Shown in pieces: positions 1-6,791 of a stretch of 64,000 nt of DNA (the first letter of the stretch is position 1; each line of letters begins with the position of its first letter). Both the position numbers and the translations under genes were made by a program. The notes beneath the pieces were generated by a model. That model saw only the letters and a program-made list of their open reading frames with translations. It was not told where the DNA came from and searched no databases. This DNA is from JAZKFP01 sp040386355 (GTDB lineage Bacteria > Pseudomonadota > Gammaproteobacteria > Pseudomonadales > UBA6940), in contig JAZKFP010000050.1 of NCBI GenBank assembly GCA_040386355.1, positions 1-64,000 of the forward strand, read 5' to 3'.

Positions 1-2
1 AA

Positions 3-431
3 TTAATTTCTATTCCTTGGATTGATGATCAGCTTGTAGTATTTTGTGCACCGGATCATCCATGGGCAGGTAAACCTTGGTTGACCGATGAAGACATTTT
101 GGAAATCGATTGGATTTTACGCGAACCTGGTTCTGGAACACGCCAAACTTTTGATCGCTCTATGCACGGGTTAGTTGCGCGGTTAAAACCACCATTAGAA
201 CTTCAACACACCGAAGCTATTAAACGGGCAGTTGAAGCTGGATTAGGATTTGGATGTTTATCGACCTTATCTGTTAAAGATGCGTTTATTCGTGGAACAT
301 TAGTGCCAATTCCAGTGCCCCAACGTCCACTTGATAGACAATTTTACTTAGTTTTGCATCGACAAAAATTTCGTAGCCGTGCAATACAGAAGTGGATAGA
401 ATTTTGCGGAGAACATGCCGTTATAGATTAA
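3..431 (+). CDS. LysR-family transcriptional regulator, C-terminal part (5' end outside window)
   Basis: The frame is open from base 3 and ends at 431, so only the C-terminal effector-binding domain is present (about 142 residues); the winged-helix N-terminus lies upstream. The segment LREPGSGTRQTF and the preceding FCAPDHPWAG are typical of the substrate-binding half of LysR regulators of the YeiE/CbbR/CysB type, in which the R-E-P-x-S-G-T-R stretch lines the inducer pocket. A TTG at 81 could look like a start but is internal. The ligand and target genes cannot be told from this fragment. The next gene starts 76 bases downstream on the same strand and does not look related. Confidence 0.8.
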   Translation, partial: LISIPWIDDQLVVFCAPDHPWAGKPWLTDEDILEIDWILREPGSGTRQTFDRSMHGLVARLKPPLELQHTEAIKRAVEAGLGFGCLSTLSVKDAFIRGTLVPIPVPQRPLDRQFYLVLHRQKFRSRAIQKWIEFCGEHAVID

Positions 432-507
432 AATTTATTTCTAAAATAACAGATGTTCAAAAAATATTTTTGAACATTCCTAATTTATAAAGTAGAAGTA
501 TTTGACT

Positions 508-1188
508 ATGGTACATCGACTACATAACCTTGAAACAAACCGAGAGACTTTTTCTCCCCTCGCAATAAATCAAAGCTTATTTCATCAAACTCAATCCATT
601 CCTTTTCACAGATTCATTTCTAAACTTGACTATTCAATGAAGTCTTGTCTTCGCTCAATTACTAAAACAAATTTTATATATTATATTGAAAAAGCATCTA
701 ATTTTGTTGAACAAGCAACAGCATTTACTGTAATAAAATACCCATATATACATTATTTTTATCAAAATAACATGGAAATTCTTCAACCAAACAATACACC
801 ATTAAATGCAATGAACGATACAATTTTTCAAAATACAATTGAATGTTTCACAACTCAACGTCAAACTATATTCGATTTAACTAACCCAAACACGATGGGA
901 CGTTTTTTTCATTATATTGTTTTTAATGAAAATATTTCTGATACTCGTAAAGAGCTCATCCTCTTTCAATTAGCCAGAATATTAAATGAAAACCAATTTT
1001 TTATAGATATTGAAGATATTGAAGATATCTCAATGAATAACAATACTATTCATGCCATCGAAAAATATAAATTTAAATACATCCAAATTCAAACTAACTG
1101 TCAATACATGATCGATAAAATTCAAGAGATGTCACATATTGAGCAATTACACGACATGGCCTATTTCACTGCTGCTTTTTCTCATTGA
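508..1188 (+). CDS. Hypothetical protein, unrecognised, 226 aa
   Basis: I do not recognise this protein. It is 226 residues if the ATG at 508 is used; an in-frame TTG at 502 is less likely. No strong ribosome binding site is visible (AGTAGAAGTA precedes it). It is rich in Asn, Ile, Phe and Thr, has no signal peptide or obvious membrane helix, and has an internal acidic stretch (residues about 155-165, EDIEDI). Codon and base use are very AT-rich, like the neighbouring effector-like genes. Its last 42 bases overlap the 3' end of the convergent gene at 1147-3045. A lineage-specific secreted or host-interaction protein is possible but unproven. Confidence 0.55.
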   Translation: MVHRLHNLETNRETFSPLAINQSLFHQTQSIPFHRFISKLDYSMKSCLRSITKTNFIYYIEKASNFVEQATAFTVIKYPYIHYFYQNNMEILQPNNTPLNAMNDTIFQNTIECFTTQRQTIFDLTNPNTMGRFFHYIVFNENISDTRKELILFQLARILNENQFFIDIEDIEDISMNNNTIHAIEKYKFKYIQIQTNCQYMIDKIQEMSHIEQLHDMAYFTAAFSH

Positions 1189-3045
1189 TTCATATGTATT
1201 TGGATTAATGGTAGACTCGATCGATGATTTTAAACCATTTAACTTAATTTGCTCTTGAAGCCAGGCGTTAGGAGCAAAAGCTTCTGCACTGACTTTGTCG
1301 TGAGCAAAAACATTTCTATCTGGATTTTCAATTGATGCAAGCGCAAACTCTCTTAAATCCTTTGTGAAATGGCGCGCAGCAGCTAACTGTTCAGGAATAA
1401 TCGGATCAAAACTTTCAAATATGTTTCCATGAAAATTTTTAGCAATCCAATCTGATTTAAAACTTTCAAACGTATCATGAACTGTTGCAACTTCTTCTTT
1501 ATTAAAATAAATTCTTTTGTTATCTTCAATTGAAGTTTTTGATTTATGATTCGTTTTAATCATCACAGATTCCACAGTAGGAAAAGATTCTTTTTTAAGT
1601 CTTGAACCAAGCCAATAAGTTGACCAATCTGATTTTGATTGAAATGAGATACTTTTTAAGTTTCCTTCGAATGGTAATGGTTCTTCTCGATAATGAAGCT
1701 TTTGATATTTAAATTCGCTTTGGATTACATGATCATTAGTTAAATCAACCTCATCAAAACCTAAAACAATTGGAACACACTGATAACTTAACACCGAGGT
1801 TAATGATAATTCTTTCAAATAAATTGGATTTAAAAGATATTCAATATTATTTAAAAGAACATTTTTAAATTTTTCAATTATATATTCTGGAATTTTAAAA
1901 AATCCTAACTGGTCTGTACTCTTATTACCAAATTCAATTAATTTGATGGAAAAATAACTTCTCGGTAAAATAAATTTAATTTCTGGAGCACCTGTTAAAG
2001 AAGGTAAATTTAAGACTCTAAAGCCATCCCATAAAAATCTATTACATAATTCACCTAAAGCTAATTCTTTTTTTTTGGATAAATTACCTATAAGATTTTC
2101 ATCTTTCCCTGTAAGAATGGCTTCATTTTCATCAAAGCCAGCCTCAAAAATTAAATTTTTAATTTCCTCAATTTGAACTTTTCTAACTTCTGGATTTTCA
2201 TCTAATTTGACGCGGACATAAGTTGCATCATTTAAATCTTTAATAATTACATTTTCTAATATTTTCTGAGCACCCCCTTGGTAAGATTTTTCTAGTTTTT
2301 CCATTAAATCAATTAGATTTATAGGATGATTTATTGATAGAGGAGAATAATTAAACGCATATTTTGCCGCATGTTTGTACGGAGAAACAAAATAGCTTGG
2401 ACCTTTATCTTTAAGGGAAGCTATAAAAACCATTCCCTCTTTAGATTGATAGCCACCTTTCGGAGCATGCAACCCTCCTCTTAAACCATTATTTATTAGC
2501 CAATTACTACCGTGTTGAAATTTTGATTTTTGTACGCCTTTCTCCGCCGTAGGATTACGTGATTGATATATGATATTTTGAATTTCTTTACGCTCATCAG
2601 GAGAAAAATTATTAGATGCCAACCATTCAGGCAAAGATTGCTCGGTGTTGGTCGACAGATTTAAGATTTTTAGTTTTCCTCGAGCGCCTTCAAACCATAG
2701 TTTTTCTAAAGTTCGGGTTGTAGTCTTAAAATCCATTTCACAGTTTTTATAGGCTTGTAATGCTTTAAAGACAATACTATCTAATCTTTTTGATAATTCA
2801 GAGCCTGGCAACTCTGGGTTTAGGCTTTCTAACGTATTAGAAGCAGGAACAATACTTTCAAGATGGTTGGAGCTATTCGGTAAATTTAATGATCTATCTT
2901 CTTCAATATTTGAAGAACTTTTTAAAACTACATCGATTGATCTACAACAGGATAATCTACTAAAAAGACTTGAAACTCTATTTTTTGGACTAGTAGTGCT
3001 TGTAAAATGTACCCGATTAGAGGACGTTAAAAACGACAAAACCAT
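1147..3045 (-). CDS. Large effector-like protein with possible ADP-ribosyltransferase (PARP/ART-like) motif
   Basis: A 632-residue protein of no family I can name with certainty. GGGAG lies about nine bases before the ATG at 3045. Residues roughly 170-235 contain FQHGS, a downstream GMVFIAS, then YFVSPYKHAAKYAF. This order (H-G-S/T, hydrophobic strand, S/P, A-x-x-YA) resembles the NAD-binding half of H-Y-E type ADP-ribosyltransferases, which is why I suggest an ART-like fold. I cannot place the third catalytic residue securely. There is no signal peptide or membrane segment, and the N-terminus is Ser-rich and disordered-looking, as in many type IV secretion effectors of Legionellales. It is convergent with the gene at 508-1188. 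Confidence 0.5.
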   Translation of the reverse strand: MVLSFLTSSNRVHFTSTTSPKNRVSSLFSRLSCCRSIDVVLKSSSNIEEDRSLNLPNSSNHLESIVPASNTLESLNPELPGSELSKRLDSIVFKALQAYKNCEMDFKTTTRTLEKLWFEGARGKLKILNLSTNTEQSLPEWLASNNFSPDERKEIQNIIYQSRNPTAEKGVQKSKFQHGSNWLINNGLRGGLHAPKGGYQSKEGMVFIASLKDKGPSYFVSPYKHAAKYAFNYSPLSINHPINLIDLMEKLEKSYQGGAQKILENVIIKDLNDATYVRVKLDENPEVRKVQIEEIKNLIFEAGFDENEAILTGKDENLIGNLSKKKELALGELCNRFLWDGFRVLNLPSLTGAPEIKFILPRSYFSIKLIEFGNKSTDQLGFFKIPEYIIEKFKNVLLNNIEYLLNPIYLKELSLTSVLSYQCVPIVLGFDEVDLTNDHVIQSEFKYQKLHYREEPLPFEGNLKSISFQSKSDWSTYWLGSRLKKESFPTVESVMIKTNHKSKTSIEDNKRIYFNKEEVATVHDTFESFKSDWIAKNFHGNIFESFDPIIPEQLAAARHFTKDLREFALASIENPDRNVFAHDKVSAEAFAPNAWLQEQIKLNGLKSSIESTINPNTYESMRKSSSEIGHVV

Positions 3046-3320
3046 TCCTCTCTCCCAAATTTTAAAATTAATCTTTTTATTGTTGTTTAAGGTTATTGCT
3101 CTTATAGTATTGAAACTGAATTTATAATAAATACTTCTATAAGTTGCTATAACTTTTGATAAGTTTTTTCCGCAAAGTTTTCATGTGTTTGCAAGCTGCT
3201 ATTTATAATGATTTTTTTAAAAGTTATCTATTCATAAATGTAAAACCTATTAGGCTAACAGTTAGCTTACGTAACTATCTACTTTAGCTTTAACATTGGA
3301 TAGAAGATTGGGAGAGACGA

Positions 3321-3872
3321 ATGAAATTTCTGGCCTGCTTTAAAAAACAACCTTTAGTTAAAAACTGCCCCTTAAACCAACCTTCTTCATCTCACGACTT
3401 TTTTAAAGTCGAACACTTAAAATTAATAGAAAAAACAGATCAATCAAGTGACCGTACATTAGGATTAGGACTTTCTTCTCACGAGCTAAACTTAAAAAGT
3501 GTTGCTTCAACAAACAATGTTAATAAAGCTAATACATATTTTTCCCATTTAGAATCATTGAAAAATCGATTAGCGGATAGAAGATTTCATCTCAACATAG
3601 AAAACCCTGAAATTTTATACTTGCATGATAATTATGCGTTTGAACAATTAAGTAAAAACGAACAAAGGGATTTTCCAAAACGGAAAATGGACTTGGATCT
3701 CTTAGCGGAATATCGACATCTAATTAATGATTTTGCATCTGAGTTTGTTGATTTAGTTCAACCTGAAAATATTAAGAAAAACTTTGAATTGCTTGAAGAG
3801 AAAATTCTAAGAAAACATCAAAGTTATCAAATAAAATTAGAGTTAACCAGTAGAATTTATTTAAAAGACTAG
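3321..3872 (+). CDS. Hypothetical protein, 183 aa, effector-like
   Basis: Unrecognised 183-residue, hydrophilic protein. GGGAGAG precedes the ATG at 3321 at normal spacing. The N-terminus MKFLACFKKQ is short and basic rather than a full signal peptide; the rest looks soluble, with a probable helical C-terminal half. Its stop codon ends three bases before the left attachment repeat of the 28-kb element, so this is the last chromosomal gene before the insertion. The 275 bases upstream (3046-3320) are an AT-rich divergent intergenic region serving this gene and the minus-strand 632-aa gene; I see no RNA gene there. Confidence 0.55.
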   Translation: MKFLACFKKQPLVKNCPLNQPSSSHDFFKVEHLKLIEKTDQSSDRTLGLGLSSHELNLKSVASTNNVNKANTYFSHLESLKNRLADRRFHLNIENPEILYLHDNYAFEQLSKNEQRDFPKRKMDLDLLAEYRHLINDFASEFVDLVQPENIKKNFELLEEKILRKHQSYQIKLELTSRIYLKD

Positions 3873-3874
3873 TT

Positions 3875-3887
3875 GAATGGTGGAGCT
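3875..3887 (+). repeat. attL: 13-bp copy of tRNA-Ala 3' end (left end of 28-kb element)
   Basis: GAATGGTGGAGCT here is identical to bases 31892-31904, which are the 3' terminus of tRNA-Ala read on the opposite strand (including the encoded CCA) plus flank. The two copies are in direct orientation, 28,017 bases apart, with a large serine recombinase gene abutting the right copy. This is what integration at the tRNA 3' end would leave. Confidence 0.75.
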
Positions 3888-3981
3888 TAAGGGAGATTTG
3901 TCACATCAATTATTTGATGTTTTTAACGAATGGAGTGCCATTTTAAAAGACGTTTTACCTGATCCGTTTCCCAGCCCCTGA
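3877..3981 (+). other. Displaced C-terminal coding segment of the element's serine recombinase
   Basis: From the ATG inside the attL repeat an open frame MVELKGDL... runs 34 codons to a TGA at 3979-3981. The same bases, in the same codon phase, occur in the recombinase gene at 31894 (GMVEL). In the excised circle, joining the two repeats would fuse recombinase residues 1-505 to these 34 residues, giving a 539-residue protein. In the integrated state the tail is instead coded by antisense tRNA sequence. This segment is therefore probably the native recombinase C-terminus, now stranded at the far end of the element. Confidence 0.65.
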
Positions 3982-4015
3982 CATTTATTTAAACCCCGCA
4001 TACGTTTTATTTTAT

Positions 4016-4050
4016 CGTGCCGCTTAATTCAAATGAGCGGCACGCTTATT
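4016..4050 (+). terminator. Hairpin with T-rich tail, terminator-like
   Basis: CGTGCCGCT (4016-4024) and AGCGGCACG (4036-4044) form a perfect 9-bp stem with an 11-base loop, followed by CTTATTTTGT on the plus strand. In the excised circle it would lie just after the reconstituted recombinase stop at 3981, a sensible place for its terminator. Confidence 0.55.
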
Positions 4051-4100
4051 TTGTCCCGCATTTATTCGTTTCAATAAATCACAATACATTATGACGATAG

Positions 4101-4135
4101 TTTCCCAAAAAACTATTGGGACCAAGCGTATGCTT
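4101..4135 (+). other. Candidate oriT region upstream of mobC
   Basis: A small inverted repeat, TCCCAA (4103-4108) and TTGGGA (4116-4121), is followed by CCAAGCGTATGC and lies directly upstream of mobC-mobA. Origins of transfer of MOBP-type elements usually sit beside the relaxase genes and have an inverted repeat next to the nick site. I cannot identify the nick site, so this is positional inference only. Confidence 0.3.
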
Positions 4136-4155
4136 TTTTAAAAAGGAGTTCGCTC

Positions 4156-4527
4156 ATGCCTAACAGTAAAAAACATTGCAATGCCCCATTTTCTTTTCGC
4201 TTAAGCCCACAAGAGTGGGCGCAATTAGATCATGATTGCGCCGATTTATCCCGTAGCGAATACGTTCGCCGGTGTTTATTTGGTCAAAGTCTTGTGAAAA
4301 GAAAAAAGCTACGGAAAGCGCCGACTATGGATGAAAAAATTGCAGCTCAGATATTAGGTAAACTGGCCCAAACACGTTATGCCAATAATTTAAATCAAAT
4401 GGCTTAATCTGCAAATATTGGCGCATTAATTATGACACCTGAAACCGAGGCCGCTATTTTAGAGGCTTGCGCCAATATTCACGCTATAAAATCTTTGTTA
4501 AGCCAGACCACTGGTTCCGACTCTTAA
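4156..4527 (+). pseudogene. mobC: mobC-like relaxosome protein, split by an in-frame TAA
   Basis: The first 83 codons encode a ribbon-helix-helix type relaxosome accessory protein (PFSFRLSPQEWAQLDHD, then NNLNQMA), which helps the relaxase bind and open oriT. At 4405-4407 the frame meets TAA, but it stays open without any shift for another 39 codons (SANIGALIMTPE...) to TAA at 4525-4527, five bases before the relaxase ATG. MobC proteins normally continue NNLNQ(I/L)A-x-x-AN with about 40 more residues, so the TAA replaces what was probably CAA (Gln). GGAG lies before the start. The product may be a truncated but partly functional DNA-binding domain, or dead. Confidence 0.75.
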
Positions 4528-4531
4528 AAAT

Positions 4532-5815
4532 ATGTTGTTAAAAGCATCTCAACGTGGCGGCGCAGATAAACTGGCTGCGCATTTATTAAATGAAAAAGAT
4601 AATGAGCATATAGAAATTTACGAAATAAATGGATTTATTGCCGAAAATCTGCGCGATGCATTGCAAGAAATTTCGATGATCGCGCAAGGCACACGATGTA
4701 AACAATATTTATTTTCAATAAGCTTAAATCCTCCAGAAAATGAAAACGTGCCGGTGACTACGTTTGAAGATGCAATAGACCGTATAGAAAAAAAGCTTGG
4801 TTTAGAGGGCCAGCCGCGTGCAATTGTTTTTCATGAAAAAAATGCTCGCCGTCATGCGCATTGCGTATGGTCGCGCATTGATGTGGATGAAATGACGGCG
4901 ATTAATCTGCCATTTTATAAAACCAGATTGATGGAAGTTTCAAAAGAATTATATCTGGAACATGGCTGGAATTTACCACCAGGATTTATTAATCGAGAGC
5001 AACGCAACCCACTGAATTTCAGCCGTGAACAATGGCAACAAGCCAAACGGTTGGGTGATAGTCCCGAAACTATCAAAACCATACTTAAAGAATGCTGGGC
5101 GGTTTCGCATGACAAAGCGTGTTTTATGAAAGCTTTAGATGACAAAGGGTATTACCTGGCGCAAGGTGACCGGCGCGGCTATGTCGCTGTCGATTGGCGC
5201 GGTGAATGCTATTCCCTTTCGCGCTGGCTGGGCGTTAAGACTAAAGATTTAAAACATCGCCTGGGTGAACCTGAAAAACTGCCTGCCGTTGCGCAAATCA
5301 AAACACAGATTGATCAAACCATGCGCCAGCGGGTTCAAAATTTCGTGCAAGACATTAAGGCCAAATATGACCGCCGCCGGACCCCATTTGAATCACAAAA
5401 ATCAGGCATGAAAGATCGTCATCGTCATGAACGTAAAGATTTACTCCATAAACAAAAAGAGCGCTGGAATACCGAAGCTATAGAGCGGCAAGCTCGAATA
5501 ACCAAGGGTTTGCGGGGATTTTGGGATCGCATTATCGGCAACCATGCCAAGACTCTAAAAAATAATGAGCGTGAGCGTGAAAATGCCATTTGCCGTGACA
5601 GACAGGAAAAAGAGACGTTGATTTTACGCCAACTTCAAGAACGTCGCGGTTTACAGCAAAGCTTTAAGCATCACAACAACCAATATCATAAAGAATTACA
5701 GACTTTAAAAGAGATGCTTTTTTCAAAAATGCCGGAAGAACATATTCATACATTAACGCAGGAATTTAAAACCCCCTACCCTACGCGCGATCGTAGTTTC
5801 AGTTTTAATAGGTGA
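4532..5815 (+). CDS. mobA: Relaxase/mobilization nuclease, MobA/VirD2 type (MOBP)
   Basis: A 427-residue relaxase that would nick oriT and pilot single-stranded DNA during conjugative mobilization. The N-terminal half is a clear family match: SQRGGADKLAAHLLN, then LFSISLNPP, and the metal-binding HxH of RRHAHCVW (His108, His110), followed by the conserved block ELYLEHGW and GDRRGYVAVDWRGE. The C-terminal 150 residues are highly charged and probably coiled-coil. Length is usual for this subgroup, which lacks a fused primase. It lies five bases after the disrupted mobC frame, so the two form one unit. The coupling protein is encoded 16 kb away in the same element at 21655-23322. Confidence 0.92.
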   Translation: MLLKASQRGGADKLAAHLLNEKDNEHIEIYEINGFIAENLRDALQEISMIAQGTRCKQYLFSISLNPPENENVPVTTFEDAIDRIEKKLGLEGQPRAIVFHEKNARRHAHCVWSRIDVDEMTAINLPFYKTRLMEVSKELYLEHGWNLPPGFINREQRNPLNFSREQWQQAKRLGDSPETIKTILKECWAVSHDKACFMKALDDKGYYLAQGDRRGYVAVDWRGECYSLSRWLGVKTKDLKHRLGEPEKLPAVAQIKTQIDQTMRQRVQNFVQDIKAKYDRRRTPFESQKSGMKDRHRHERKDLLHKQKERWNTEAIERQARITKGLRGFWDRIIGNHAKTLKNNERERENAICRDRQEKETLILRQLQERRGLQQSFKHHNNQYHKELQTLKEMLFSKMPEEHIHTLTQEFKTPYPTRDRSFSFNR

Positions 5816-5851
5816 TTGTTATGAAAGCATCGATTGACGATGCTTGAAATA

Positions 5852-5868
5852 TAACACATAGTGTGATA
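5852..5868 (+). promoter_or_regulatory. Candidate operator of the HigBA-type toxin-antitoxin operon
   Basis: TAACACATAGTGTGATA is an imperfect dyad (CACA/TGTG half-sites) 21 bases before the toxin start. A second palindrome, AAGCATCG/CGATGCTT, lies just upstream at about 5824-5845. Antitoxins of this family repress their own operon by binding such dyads. The assignment rests on position and symmetry. Confidence 0.35.
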
Positions 5869-5889
5869 CATTTAAAAATAGGAGTGCCG

Positions 5890-6297
5890 GTGAAAAACTA
5901 TAAAAACAGGCCAAGAATATTTAAAAACGCTTGGTTTACGCGGTTTGCGGTGAAAGAGAAGATATCCGATGCTCAATTATTAGAGGCCGTTGAGCGTGCT
6001 GAAAAAGGATTAATCGATGCCGATTTAGGCGGACATATTATCAAACAGCGCATTGCCAGGCCGGGGCAAGGAAAATCCGGTGGTTACCGCAGTATTATCA
6101 TTTATAAACAAGGCGACAAAGCTTTTTTTGTATATGGATTTGCAAAGAATGAACGTGACAATCTGGACCGCCAGGAAACAGAAACCTACAAAAAAGCAGC
6201 CAAGGAATTGTTAGCCTTGTCTGACGCACAGATTAAAAAATTGATTGAGAAACACGCATTAATTGAGGTGAAGTATGAGCAACAAGAAGAAATATAA
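5890..6297 (+). CDS. RelE/HigB-type toxin of a type II toxin-antitoxin pair
   Basis: About 135 residues from the GTG at 5890, which has GGAG at good spacing; an upstream GTG at 5863 is less well placed. The block IKQRIARPGQGKSGGYRSIIIYKQGDK, followed by FFVYGFAKNERDNL, is the signature of the HigB-2/RelE-like toxin group that inhibits translation by cleaving mRNA at the ribosome. The gene order is toxin first, then XRE antitoxin, with a 23-base overlap, which is the usual HigBA arrangement. Within the element it most likely stabilises maintenance. Catalytic activity cannot be judged from sequence alone. Confidence 0.85.
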   Translation: MKNYKNRPRIFKNAWFTRFAVKEKISDAQLLEAVERAEKGLIDADLGGHIIKQRIARPGQGKSGGYRSIIIYKQGDKAFFVYGFAKNERDNLDRQETETYKKAAKELLALSDAQIKKLIEKHALIEVKYEQQEEI

Positions 6298-6598
6298 ATC
6301 TGAAGCCTTTGCCGCTATTCATGAAACCATGCAAGCGTTGCATGACACCGGCGCAATGGATAAAAAAACCATGCGCAGCTTTGATGTGGAATGCCTTGAA
6401 ATCAATTCCGATATAAAACCGCAGGACATATTGGCGCTGCGTGAGCGTGAAAATGTGTCACAACCGGTTTTCGCCCGTTATTTAAATGTTTCAAAAAATC
6501 TTGTCTCCGATTGGGAACGCGGCGTTAAAAAACCTGGTGGCCCTGCCCTACGATTATTAGGCCTCATTCAAAAAAAAGGCCTGGATGCGATGCTATAG
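6275..6598 (+). CDS. XRE-family antitoxin (HigA-like) paired with the upstream toxin
   Basis: A 107-residue protein with a helix-turn-helix at residues about 50-100: LRERENVSQPVFARYLNVSKNLVSDWERGVKKPGG, where the Q-x-x-x-A and recognition-helix pattern is typical of XRE/HigA antitoxins. The start ATG lies inside the end of the toxin gene, so translation is probably coupled. It would neutralise the toxin and repress the operon. The 193 bases between its stop and the next start (6599-6791) hold no gene that I can see. Confidence 0.88.
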   Translation: MSNKKKYKSEAFAAIHETMQALHDTGAMDKKTMRSFDVECLEINSDIKPQDILALRERENVSQPVFARYLNVSKNLVSDWERGVKKPGGPALRLLGLIQKKGLDAML

Positions 6599-6791
6599 AG
6601 CATTATTAAAAATTCGATTGTAAATATACATAACATGAATTAAGTTACTTACCTGTCCAGTCATATTGTGCATCAAATAGCATTTTTAGATGTTTATTTA
6701 GCATTATCTTTGCAAAAAATCTGTTTAAGAGCTTGTTTTTGACTTTTACAAAAAACTTTTGACGCTCCTTTCACAAAAACGGTATGCACTT

